A DNA stretch of 64,000 nucleotides from assembly GCA_963921425.1 (NCBI GenBank), contig OY992835.1, positions 868,001-932,000 of the forward strand. The letters run 5' to 3'. Below, in pieces: positions 35,152-46,457 of the stretch (the first letter of the stretch is position 1; every line of letters starts with the position of its first letter). The notes under the pieces are model-generated. The model did not search any database. It had not been told where the DNA came from and was given only the letters and a program-made list of their open reading frames with translations. Position numbers and translations under genes: made by a program. This DNA is from Dryas octopetala. Lineage: Eukaryota > Streptophyta > Magnoliopsida > Rosales > Rosaceae.

Positions 35152-36133
35152 ATAATATAATTATTGCATAATTGCTTTGGTATAATTTTTGCTTAATTGC
35201 ATGCTATTTTTTCCTAATTTTGCAGAAGATTGCGGAAAAGAACAAACAAAATAGAGATGCCCAAATGATGAACCACACAGGTGGAACCCAGAGTTGTGCA
35301 GTCAATCGGCATAATTATGTAAGTAAACTAAATTTTATTAAAATCTTATTTAAATTTTATACATTTAGGATTTTTAATTCTTAGAGGAATTAATTATTGT
35401 TTTTATGGATTACAAAATAAGTTCCAAGAGCATGGACGTGAGCCCGACATCATCTCCTTTTTTCAAGAAAAGCATACCCATAAGGATGAGAGAAGGTCTT
35501 GGGTTGATGCACCATCGGAGCAGCATTTTGTAAGTGTTATATATATATATATATATATATTTTATCTTATGCTTTATATTTTATCTGAACTTTCTTAATT
35601 ATGAAGTTGCTAGTACTAATATATATTTTTTAGGCTGCCATGGATGCTCAATTGCATTCAAGGCTGGAATCTGGAGAGGAGGATAACAATGAGCTGCGAG
35701 AGGCGCAGGTGTATGTTGCTGAGATGGATCCTGAGAGAAAGAATAGGGTTCGGCTCTATGGACTTAGTGCGACACCATCTCAGGTGCCATTTGCTAGTGC
35801 ACAACATGGATCATCATCTCATCGATCGCGCTCAGACTATGCTCGCTTGGAGGCAGAAAATCAACAATTGAAGTCCCAAATGGAGCAACTTGTGACTCAG
35901 TAGGTGGCTCATCAGGCAAGCATGGATGAGATGAGGTCGCTGATGGAGGCGTTTAGACATAGTTCACAACAGCCGCCATCTTATCCTGCACATACATTGC
36001 ATCCTCCATATTCGTCTTATCCGCACATGATGCCACCATATTCTTTTCACCCATCGTATCCTGGATATCCGCCTTATCAGATGGCACCTTATCGGTCGGA
36101 GTTCACTTCTACATCTGCTGAGCAGTCTCCAGT

Positions 36134-39100
36134 TGTAACACCTCAAATTTTATTGATTTTGGGTTAAGGGTATTACTACGCTAATTCAAAATTAGTTAGA
36201 ACTAATTGTTACTTCTTTTAAACAAAAATGTGGATTTATTCCACATAGACAAATTTATGGATTTATATTTATCTAAGTGCTTTATGTAAAATTATGCACT
36301 TATGATAGATAATGTCACTTGCTAAGAACATGACCACTTGTGCCACTTAAACCTAATTGCGTATGTTTGGATAATTGGATTATGAACATGACTTTGTTCA
36401 CTAATTTGGTAGTTTCGAATTTCAAAGAAATGCCAAGAGCTTGTATGTTTTAATTTCATCCAAAAATTGTTTTAAGGCACTTATTTTAAATAACATATTT
36501 TTATTGATTGTTTGGACACTTAATTGATCCTTTCGGATCACACACACACACACACACTCTTGCTTGTACAAATAGGTGTTTGTGACATTATTTGTTTAGA
36601 GTTAGGATTTGACAACTAGACATACCAAGGGTTGCAAAGTTGACCTTGAAACCCTATTTTCCTTGACCAATCTAGACCCTTAGGGCTAGAAACCTAGATT
36701 ACTTAAGCAAGAGATCAAATGATGACTATTGCATGACATAGAGGTCATGACTAGGGGTGGACTTGGAGTGAATTTTTGGCTAAGAGGAAAGAAAAACCAA
36801 GTAAAAGGTCATGATGGTATTAATTAATTGACTTGGGTTAAATAAAAGCCTTTGATTAGTCATTGGGCTGTTTAGCCTAGAGCCTTAGGCTAAACACTCA
36901 ATTAAAAAGGGTTTAAGGGATTGGCCAGCCTATTAGAAGCCTCTTGAGAAACCAAAAGCCCTGACAAATAGCCCAAGAGCCTTGTCAGAAACCTTTCCCC
37001 CGCAAGAAAGGAAGTATCTCTTAAGTTTTCCCTCCAACAGACACAAGAACATACCCTTTTATAAAACCAACTCCTGTTCAGACTAAACCCCCCCCCCCCC
37101 CCCCCCCCCGAACGAAAATTTTAAGTCTTGAACAAGAGAGAGAGAGTTAGAGAAAGAGGAAGGACAAGAGGAGAAGAAGCGTGAAGCCAAAGAGGGAGGC
37201 CAACCCGGAAAGAAGAAGGGAGTTTTGCGGCCTGCATTGCTCTTTGAAAAACTCAGCAAGAATTGGTAAGAACCCTCACCCTACCCTCTAAGTCTGATTT
37301 TCAATACCTTGTAACCTTTTTGAATGGCTAGGGTTAAGTGCATCCAAGGAAAAATCCAAGAGTCTCACAACCTAACTTTGTTTAGCTATTTTCTCATTTT
37401 TTGACCTTATTGACAAAAATTGATTTCTATACCAATCGGGATAGAATCTTGCAAAACTGTTTTTGTGCATAAAACTAGACATATACATCTTTAATTCAAG
37501 CTAAGAATCATGCAAATCCCATTTATATTAAGTGAGTTATGCATTTTTTAAGTTTGCCTAAAAATTTGCCTATTTTCTGCAGCTTTTTTCAAAGAAAATT
37601 TTTGAGGTTTGCATGCTCAAATTTTGTTTTACTTAGAGACTTGATTTGAAATCATTACAATAGATTGTAGAACTGATTTTGGACTTATACCAATTGGTTT
37701 TACTTGATTTGGTGCATTAAACCCGAAAAACACATTTTTTACCACATGAACAGTAATTATGCAGCAAAATCAGAATTCTGATGTGAACTTTGAACTTTCG
37801 AAAACAATACTTGCATAACTCCAATTGCTTTGAAATGTTTGTGCATGAGTGTTAGTATGTCTTCTAATTTCATGTAAAAAATCTCGTTCAAATTATTTTT
37901 GTGTGATTTTATAAAATTCAATAAGCAAGTACTGCCCATTTGCATTTTTAAAGAAACAAATATGTCTCAAAACTGCCATTTTTGACAATAAGGCTTTTTG
38001 GCCTAAATTGTTGGTTCACACAGGTCACAAATCATCCCTGGGATTGATCTATGAGCATGAGGGAGTTCATTTACCTCTAGAATGGAATTTGGGTTCTCAA
38101 AACCCATGTTTTTGAACAAAATCTAGGTTGCAGCATACCTCTTTTCTGCCGTGGCCTATGTGTTGGTTTTTAAGCTTCCAATTATGCTTGCATACATGAT
38201 TTAGAACTTGTTTGAGTTCATAGAATGATTTTTTATAGGTTATAGGTCTCGGATGCCACTTAACTTAGCCAATACGACATCAAAACCCTAGAAAACCCCA
38301 TTTGAGTTTGAGAATGTGAAATCTGATTCCCTTTGTATTTTGGGATTAATTTTCAGTTTGGTGGATCACTACAAGGACAAGAAGATTCAATTGAGGTAGG
38401 GGAAGCTAGTCTTTTCTGAACTCTATGTTTTAATGTGATTTAATTCCCAGTTAATTTAATGTGGTTGTTTCCTTGAATGCTTGGCTCGAATTGATTCTTG
38501 TCTTAGATGTTTTAACTTGTTTCTTGACTACCATGTTTGATTGGAATTAAATAATTAACCTTGAAAGGAAATTATGATTTATTAGTTAATTATAGAAAAA
38601 GATAATCAATTTGCTTTTGAAACCGAGAATTAATTGAATTTGGGATGCATGTTGATGACTTCAATTTGCCTAATTAGGGTGGAAAAAGCTAACCTATTTG
38701 TTCTAGGATTAAACAAGTGGACTTATGTGAATTTATTTGAGAATTGAATCACTAGGGGTGCATAATTAGTTTTAAAGAAACTAACCTAGGATTTAAAGTG
38801 CTAATGAACTTAGGTTGGTTTATTTTGAAAATAATGAACTACATATTATTTTCTTGTTGTATTAAAAGGGTACTGGATCACCTAGATCTAAACTAATAGG
38901 GCCTATATAATTGGTGGTACTCGAAAATTATTAAGGATTGATTTCTACCTTGTTGTAAAACTTGAAAGTTCTAAGATTTAAGAACTAGTCTAAAGGTGTA
39001 TAAGAGGCTTGGAACCAATAAGAGAATGTGTGTTAAATTGGCCTTATTTGTTGGTTTCGGATCCAAGTTTAAACTTGGACTTGGCTGTGTATTTAATTGC

Positions 39101-41103
39101 ACTTTTTGCCTTACATTTTTATTTGTGTTATAAAGGCATGTTATATGAGTAATAAAATGAATGAATTGATTATATAATTTGATTGTCATTTCATGGTTAT
39201 ATAGCATCATATATACATGTGAAGTAGTGAGGGCAGCCACACCTTGCATGGGGGCTGCAAAGCATACATGAGCATTCATATTTATTGAATCAAGAATGTT
39301 TACAATAATGTGGTTTAAGTATTTGGACTTCCTAATTAGAGATGAAGGGGTACAGTTCTTACTCTATCATTGGGTTCAATTCCCTAAATGGTATGCATAT
39401 TGATGTAGAACAAATGGCAGAACGGTTCATGCAACAACTCGACCGCCAGAAGGCCAAGAAAAGAAACAAGCCTCAGCCCGGCCCAGTGTCAAAAATGGGC
39501 CCATGATATACCTATTTTGGCCAAATTCCTTGTTTAGGGCTTCAAATAAGCAATTTAGTGTTTTTGAATAAGTTTCCTAAATTGCACTTTATTTCCATTT
39601 TTATTTCCGTTTTGAATTTTGAACGTCTAGGGTTTTGAACGTATTTAAACAACCTTTTTGGCTGTTTGTATAATTACTTATTATCATTTTAATCATAAAA
39701 CCTTGAGATTTCTCTCATTTCTCTGGTGGACTCCAGATTCTTTCTTAGGGTTAACGCTGGTTTTCCCTATTTGCGTGTTATGCTGCGTCACATATAAGTG
39801 TCGTCTAGAATTGGTTATGAAAATTAAGAATATGCTAGAAGGGAAGTAAATGGTTTTTATTTACTTCAATGAAAGAACATCTCACTATTTAGATCTTACT
39901 TTTTAGTAAGATACGAGGGATAGAGGTAATTAACTTTACAAATTAGGGCATAAGTCCACTGTCTATAAACTTTGACAGGTTTGCAATGTCATGGAGAAAA
40001 AGGTACGCTTGCATTGTTATTTAATTAAATATACATTTGCATTTCATGAGATTAATCATGTTGGATATATTAAAAATGGATGTATGATGGTTTAATCATA
40101 CCCAACCCGAGAAAGCATGGTATTATTTATGAAATTATAGCCATAACTTGATGTATGTGTAATTGTGTTTTTGAGCATTGAAATTGACTAAACTTATGCT
40201 TGTATAATTGTGGTTTCGATCTTTGAAAATGAAATGCTTATATTTCAAAGAAAGAATGATTTGGTTTCCATATAAATGTTTTAAATAGGTTACCATTTAA
40301 TTATTAAATTATTTGTTTGGGCATAGGCCATTTTGGCAAAGGCTTAAGCCATTGATATACCCTACTTGTTATTGAATTGTTTGTATTGAAATGATTGAGT
40401 TTTGTTGGACTAATTGAGTGTGTGATCAGTTGTTTTGGTGATGCTCACCCCTACAAAAGAATGGTTAGTTTCATAGACGTTTCGAATAGCAATGGATGAA
40501 GGTTTGGAAGTAGAGAGAAATCACCAAGAATAGCATACCAACACCACCCACATCCGAATACTCAAGTGATGAGGAAGATGACCCAATTATGGATGAGTTT
40601 GTTACTATCCATTTTTTTAACTATCTTTTTATATTTTAGTTAAGGAGTTTGTGGAATTGATTATTTAAGGATTAATATGGCTCAATTACTTACTCATTAT
40701 GTGATTCCTTGAGATGTTGTTTTGTTTACACCAAAATTAGGATTTAAATTAAAGTTTTCACTTTCAATTAGATTTCAATTTCTTATTTGATGTTTTATTT
40801 ACTGATTTTAAAACAAAGGGTCTGTCTTTATTTTTGGAAATTGATTTATCTTGAAAGGAGAATAACTAAAAGCTCACCATTTTACAAAGCTTCCATTTTC
40901 GGTACACTCTGATTATTTTTATGAAAAATGAAAAAAATATTCCCCACTGTTTTTGAGTTAGTTTGTTTTTAATTTTAAATCCTTACATTGATCTTCGATC
41001 TTGACATGTTCTTACTTAGGTTTAGTGAGAGTATGTTGAGGTTGAAGACCAATGTGGCGCTGCCACAGACCCAAAGTACTAGACCCCATTTTGGGGTGTG
41101 ACC
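36134..41103 (+). mobile_element. Long LTR-like sequence, probable Gypsy solo LTR
   Basis: 4,970 bases from TGTAACACCTC to GGGGTGTGACC with flanks CCAGT (36129-36133) and CCAGC (41104-41108); unit 1 has CCAGC on the left, so the original 5-bp duplication was CCAGC. It has no coding capacity. TGTAACACC...GGTGTGAC termini and a long, AT-rich LTR with a purine-rich transcribed part (37131-37230) resemble Tekay/Del-type Gypsy LTRs. It could also be a degraded full element, but no gag or pol was found. It contains a 22-base C run. Confidence 0.6.
37088..37109 (+). repeat. Poly-C run, 22 bases
   Basis: An uninterrupted C homopolymer inside the LTR-like sequence. Its exact length is uncertain in any assembly. 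Confidence 0.85.
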
Positions 41104-41230
41104 CCAGCGATCCCTCCAAGTGGATTTAGCAGGATACTTTCTGGAGAAGGTGTTGGTGACGTTGATTTCTTATCCCAGTTTTTGCGTTCTACATCAGATT
41201 ATAGTAGTTCTCAGGCATATTTGCCTTAGG

Positions 41231-41746
41231 TGTAATAGCCTTAGGTATTTCTAGCGGACTTAACTGACACTATTGTTGTATTTCTGGCGGACTTAGCTGA
41301 CACTTTTGTTATATTGCTGGCGGACTTAATTGACACTATTGTTATATTTCTAGCGGATTTCGTTGACATTGTTGTTATTAGAAAATTTCGGATTATTATT
41401 ATTATTATCATTATTATTATTACATTTCTGATCATACATTAATTTAAAAAAAAAAAATTATATTTGTGGCGGATGTCTCGCTAGTAATAAGTATTTCTGA
41501 TGAATAGTTCTTATTATTACTAGCGGATTGTCCGCCGGTAATACTTATTTCTGGCAGATTGTTGCTAATATTACTGGAGGATACGACCGCCACAAATAAT
41601 ATATCGTGAATACTGACGCTATTATTTCTGGTGGTCACCTAATCCGTCACTCACATTATTTCTGGCGGATTTGGTGATATATTTGCTGCTAAACTACTAT
41701 TTCTGGCAGCTTTTGTCCGCCACACAGAGCATAATTTGTTGTAGTG
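41231..41746 (+). mobile_element. 3' subterminal repeats and terminus of a CACTA element
   Basis: About ten copies of ttctggcggnnt / gtccgcca-type motifs in both orientations lead to the terminus ttgttgtagtg at 41736-41746, the complement of CACTACAACAA. With the Transposase_24 gene just upstream this is the right end of a CACTA (En/Spm) transposon. No matching CACTACAACAA left end was found, so the 5' part was lost, probably in the rearrangement that made the tandem duplication. Confidence 0.75.
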
Positions 41747-42733
41747 AGAAAATGAGCTTGCATAATGTCATGTTGACGTCAATTAGAACATCCACCATAT
41801 TGTCGACTATAATATATTGGTCTTTGTCGACTGGCTATATAGTCGACATTTACCATAATATATTGTCGATTGGCCACATAGTCGACGTCGACTTGATTTA
41901 CAAGTCTTGTGGCCTCCAATAGACAAGCACTTACCAATTACATGGCTTTTGTTGACGTTGTGAGTCTGATTTGGGTTTGTCCTTGCTTCTACTTTCAGCC
42001 ATCATAGACTGACTATGAGCAAGAATCAATAAGAAGAAGAGGGTTGCAGATCTTTTTTTTTTCCTTCTTCGTTTTCCTTTTATTTTTGTATTTTGGTTTT
42101 TTGGTTTTCCTACTCAAACCCCCTTAAAGCATGAATCTTTCATTGTTGTGGATTACCAAGCTCCCTTTTTTTGAGTAGGGTTGAGGAAACTTGCGCTATG
42201 GAGGCAATAATGAATTAGAGTATAGGTTGTGCAGTTGTACTATATTACCTTGAACAAGTATTACAAGAGAGCCTTTATATATAGGCTTAGTCATGGTACA
42301 ATTAAGGCAAATAAATAATACAAACAGTCAGTTACAATTTATCAAAACGGCAATCAGTTACAGACTCACGTAGGAGAGATATCCTTGTCACATGAAGAGT
42401 CAGTAGGTGTGCTATCAGGCAAAAGCTGAGCGCGTGGGGGGTGGTTTGGGGTTAGATCGAGATGGAGGTGGGTTGTGTTAGATTTTGCGCCCCCAAAATC
42501 TCTTAGTTGTGTTTTTGGTTGTGATTCAGGTAAAAGTTGGCGCGGGTATCTGCTTTCTTAGCTTTGGATCTGCTTGAATTCATTGGATTTAAAATATATT
42601 AAAAAAAAAAAACTAAAACTTGAATGAGATTTTAAACACTTCTTATGACACAGAAAAAAAAAAAAAAAAAAGCACAACCCTTTATTAATCAAAATTGTAA
42701 ATAGTAGAGCAAAATTGAATGAGATGAACTATC
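41747..42733. other. Intergenic, with gtcgac-rich stretch and LTR relic
   Basis: 41790-41895 has several tngtcgacn motifs spaced irregularly. 42180-42430 resembles a Copia LTR read on the minus strand, with cctatatataaaggctctc as the TATA region, but no ends were found. No gene is seen. Confidence 0.35.
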
Positions 42734-43783
42734 TGTTTGTGTATAAATCCACATGGATTTAACAACTAATAATGGATCGACACGTGGCAAGTCAGATCCA
42801 ACCTCAGGCTTTGACTTTTCAATGGTCAAACTTGGACCTCCACATCATCACACCAACTCGGCACCTTTTTTGCCAGCTCGAATCGGCTCATCATGGCGAA
42901 TCCCTCGCGCCCGGTCTGACCCGATCTGAGGATCTTCCAAAGAATTGAGTGTTCATCTTTTCTTGGTTATCCCAGTTCGGTTCGGCTCGGCCTTGGGCGA
43001 GCGTCCTTTCAAACTCTAGTCACAGCCAACTACGACTTGAAAGGATCACTACCTACCGGATCGGCTCGGCCAAATTGTCCATGTCCGATCCGATCACACA
43101 TGGGTTTTATGTCTACACATGAGAACATGTGTTCAGGTCGACTCGGCTTCCCACCACCATTCTAAAGAAGATCACGTTGGGACGAACCGCCATACTCAAG
43201 TGCACCTGACAGGATTCTCTAACATATGAGACTTCCCAGCTCATAGTCATGACTATTAGGGCATCCCAGTTTATCTTCCATCCTTGCATTCAATGCAGCA
43301 TTGAATGTAAAGAAGGTGGGTAGCTGTGCATGCCACTATTCATGACCGAACGCGTGGCCTCTTCTCAACCATTCACCCTCATGCAGGTAACTTACCCCTC
43401 ACCATTTCCTTTGCCTATATAAGCTGCCTTATGTGCACAAAAGAAAAAAAACCTAATACACAATTTCATTCACAAAAAAGCCTACCAGAATACATCCCAC
43501 TTGTTGAGAATAAACTCAGGAGATCTTACCTTATTCTTCCTCATTCTCTCAAGTTCATCACATGTTCTTCCTTGTTCTTACACAAACACCTTCAAATACA
43601 CTTCACTGACTTCATCATCGGAGCGTGTTTGGCTGGTACCACACCGGTCCATCTCCTTTGATCTTATATTTCATGCAGGAAGAACTCAAGTCGATATCCA
43701 CGTCATCATCCAACAAGGCTTCTAATCAGCCAAAATATCAGTTCTAAGTTGTTGCATTTATCTTACGGAAATTTGCATCAACA
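42734..43783 (+). repeat. 5' LTR of the Gypsy element
   Basis: TGTTTG...CAACA, with a TATA-like cctatataagc near 43414. Frames within it recur in the 3' LTR and are not genes. Confidence 0.9.
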
Positions 43784-43785
43784 AA

Positions 43786-43803
43786 TTGGCGCCGTCTGTG
43801 GGA
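43786..43803 (+). other. Primer binding site of the Gypsy element
   Basis: ttggcgccgtctgtggga directly follows the LTR. TGGCGCC-type sites are usual for plant Gypsy elements. The exact tRNA was not determined. Confidence 0.75.
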
Positions 43804-43934
43804 AGATCATCTTCAGCCATTGTGTTCATCCTAGCAAGTGTTGAGCTCTTCCTTCAACAAATCCCTACGTCATGACTACCATCTTTCGTGACAGCAGCTC
43901 TTCTTCAGGATCCTAGGATAATCAACAACATGAG

Positions 43935-44575
43935 TTGGAGACGCCTAACAAAACGAGAAGAGCACATCTCGCCAAAATAGCCAAATCTAAAGCCCCTCTG
44001 AAGATTAAGGCTGCTCACAAACTCCTTAGGGAGAACCAACGCCACTTAGCCGCTGAGAATGCACTTCTCAAGCAGAACAACGAGCTGCTCGCCAAACAGG
44101 CCGAGCAGGCTGAGGAGCTCGCGCGCCATCACGCCCAACTCGACTTCAGCGGAAGATCGGGCTTCCGGTCAAGACAAACCCGAACCGAGCAGAAGGCCCT
44201 TTCACCATCTTCTTCTCGGCAGAATACTCAAGTCGGTGTGGACGACCACCCCGCTCGGCAGAGCACGAATTGCGCCTTCCCGGGCTTCGAGGACATGCCC
44301 CCGGCCACACAGCTGGAATTCCTGAATGCCCACCGTCTTCTTCAGCAAAAGAAGGCGGCCTTCAGAAGACGCTCTCCCGAAACCCCGCGGGAAGACCAAT
44401 CCGAACTGGCCAATGATCAGCGACCTTCGGTCCGATCTAGATTGGGGGCCACTAATCTGGCCGGGTTAACTGAGCCTAGGGTCCCAGCCAGAAGCAGGCT
44501 CGGCCCTGTCACCGACCACATTGCCAGAACCAGCCAAGACCCCTCCACATCGGGAACACACTCGGGGAAACGAAG
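43935..44575 (+). pseudogene. gag N-terminal fragment
   Basis: An open frame from METPNKTRR with a Lys/Ala/Leu/Gln-rich helical stretch (ENQRHLAAENALLKQNNELL) and an Arg/Ser/Pro-rich linker. No capsid core or zinc knuckle is present. The frame runs into the deletion joint near 44575, after which integrase follows in another frame. Confidence 0.65.
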
Positions 44576-45420
44576 GGGCAAGTTGGGGACTCGATCTGAT
44601 CGGCCCTATGCCGAAGGCGAAGGGGCAAGTCACAATGGCTGTAGTAGCAGTCGACTACTTCACCAAATGGGCCGAAGCTGAACCCCTAGCCACCACTATG
44701 GCCGACCGGATGGAAACTTTTGTGTGGAAGAACATTATATGCCGGTTCAGTATGCCGCACACCATGATTGCAGACAATGGTAAACAGTTCGACTGTAAAA
44801 AATTCAGGAGTTTCTGTTCACGTCTGAACATCAACTTGCACTTCGCCGCCCCTTACCATCCGCAATCAAACGGATAGGTCGAAGCTGTCAACAAGATCAT
44901 CAAGAAGACCCTGAAGTCCAAGCTTGATAATGCTAAGGAAAATTGGCCAGAACTCTTGCCAGAGGTGTTATGGTCCTATCGAACTTCCTATCGCAACTCT
45001 ACGAAGGAAACACCTTACGCACTGGTGTTCGGCGTCGATGCTGTTGTTCCGGTCGAAATGGGGACTCCCTCATTCCGGACCGGGACATACAACCCAGACA
45101 CCAACGACACCGGACTTCGGCTCGGCCTAGACATGAACGAAGAAAGGCGAACCGATGCCAATCTCTGCCGAGCCGCCTACCAACAGAAGGTAGCCAAATA
45201 CTACAACCAAAGGGTCAAACCCAGAAGCTTCGGACTAGGTAGCCTCGTCATGAAGAAGAACCCTCTTGCCATCAAGGAGAGCTCGTTCGATCCGAACTGG
45301 ACCGGACCCTACAGAATCACAGGCATAGTCAAGCCTGACACTTACAACTTGGCCACTATGGCTGAGAAACCTCTCAAACATAGCTGGAATGCTGAACACC
45401 TCAAGATTTACTGCCAGTAA
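44576..45420 (+). pseudogene. Integrase core and C-terminus, interrupted
   Basis: Starts at WGLDLIGPMPKAKG, the beginning of the Gypsy integrase catalytic core. It shows YFTKWAEAEPL, IADNGKQF and the QSNG region, then after a stop VEAVNKIIKKTL with the third acidic residue, so the D-D-E triad is complete apart from the break. The break is a TAG at 44875-44877 where the family has Gln. The C-terminal part (SFGLGSLVMKK, WTGPYRITGI) ends naturally at 45420. The zinc-binding N-terminus is missing. Confidence 0.85.
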
Positions 45421-45594
45421 ATGTAATTAGGATCGGGGACTATCCGACCTAACATCCTTCTAATCAATAAAGAAGAACACCCTTTTTGACTCATCCACTC
45501 TTATTTTTCCAAGTAAACACTGGAGACTCTACTCCTATACATCCCCAACAAAAAGGAAAGATCTAAGTGTTTCCTTCAAAAAATAACAAACTGA

Positions 45595-45898
45595 CAGACT
45601 CATTAGGTCTATAAACTCATGTGCCGAGCTGGCACGCCATTTTCGGCCCAATGCTCGGCATATTACAGACTCATCAGGTCTATAAACTCATGTGCCGAGC
45701 TAGCGCGCCATTTTCGGCCTGATGCTCGGCATATTACAGACTCATCAGGTCTATAAACTCATGTGCCGAGTTGGCGCGCCATTTTCGACCTAATGCTCGG
45801 CATATTACAGACTCATCAGGTCTATAAACTCCTGCGCCGAGTTGGTGCGCCATTCGGCCCGATGCTCGGCATAGTACAGACTTATCAGGTCTATAAAA
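45595..45898 (+). repeat. 71-bp tandem array inside the Gypsy element
   Basis: Units start (cagactcat...) at 45595, 45666, 45737, 45808 and 45877. The period is 71, with one unit of 69. Each contains gtgccgag, gcgccatttt and gatgctcggcat. It lies between integrase and the antisense gene. Confidence 0.88.
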
Positions 45899-46457
45899 AT
45901 CTCTATCCGAGCCGAAGTGACTTCCTACAGTCCTAACGTTCGACAGGATATTTCTAAAAAAGAAAAATGTCTTAAAACTCAATCTCTTATCGTGCATGCC
46001 GAGCCGATCTGAAAGCAAGTTGAGAATATGTTTCTCAAAAACAAAACTCCTAATGTCTCAACGGATATTTCAAGCCCGTCCGAGATCAGCAGGGATTTAT
46101 AATTTTTGCTTATTTTCATCATGCTTATCAGGCTGATCTGAAGATAAGTTGTGAATTTTCATTTTATTGTCTTATGGTCGACAAGTCAGGCCGATCTCAA
46201 AACAAGTTGTCCATTATCACATTCATTTTGTTTTTACCATAGCTATTTTTATTCTTCATCATTTTCTTGCCCATTATTACTTGCTGCAGATTTAGCCTCG
46301 TTTCCGAGCTGAGCTGATAGACAAATCAGAATGAAAGAAAATACTGAAAATAAATTCATTACAAAGGATTCAAAAAAAAAAATCGTTCGTAAATATATCA
46401 AAACCCCGAGCCACACTTCGGCTCGGGGAACAAAACAAAAATAAACAGAACACAAGC

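Larger units (their letters stand above)
31911..36350 (+). repeat. Tandem segmental duplication, unit 2
   Basis: Second copy of the 29008-31910 segment, lengthened by a hAT insertion (32211-33478) and by retention of the 3' half of the SINE region. Its LTR-like sequence continues past the duplicated part. Confidence 0.85.
35226..41230 (+). pseudogene. CACTA transposase fragment (Transposase_24), copy B, split by LTR insertion
   Basis: Exons 35226-35318, 35422-35529 and 35634-36133 match copy A, including the stop at 35901-35903. The last exon is interrupted at 36133 by the LTR-like sequence and resumes at 41104: PAIPPSGFSRILSGEG, then DVDFLSQFLRSTSDY, ending at TAG 41228-41230. The CCAGT/CCAGC flanks mark the insertion. 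Subterminal CACTA repeats follow directly, so this is the natural 3' end of the transposase gene. The 5' part of the gene is absent from the window. Confidence 0.72.

Noticed and set aside
36134..41103. Protein-coding gene inside the 5-kb LTR-like stretch
   Set aside because: No frame longer than about 100 codons and none with recognisable domains; composition is that of an LTR.
41231..41746. Independent satellite of ttctggcgg motifs
   Set aside because: Motifs occur in both orientations and lead up to a CACTA-type terminus beside a CACTA transposase, so they are subterminal transposase-binding repeats.
43326..43725. ORFs in the Gypsy LTR, repeated at 50134-50532
   Set aside because: They lie inside both LTRs around the promoter and are changed by indels between copies, so not conserved as protein.
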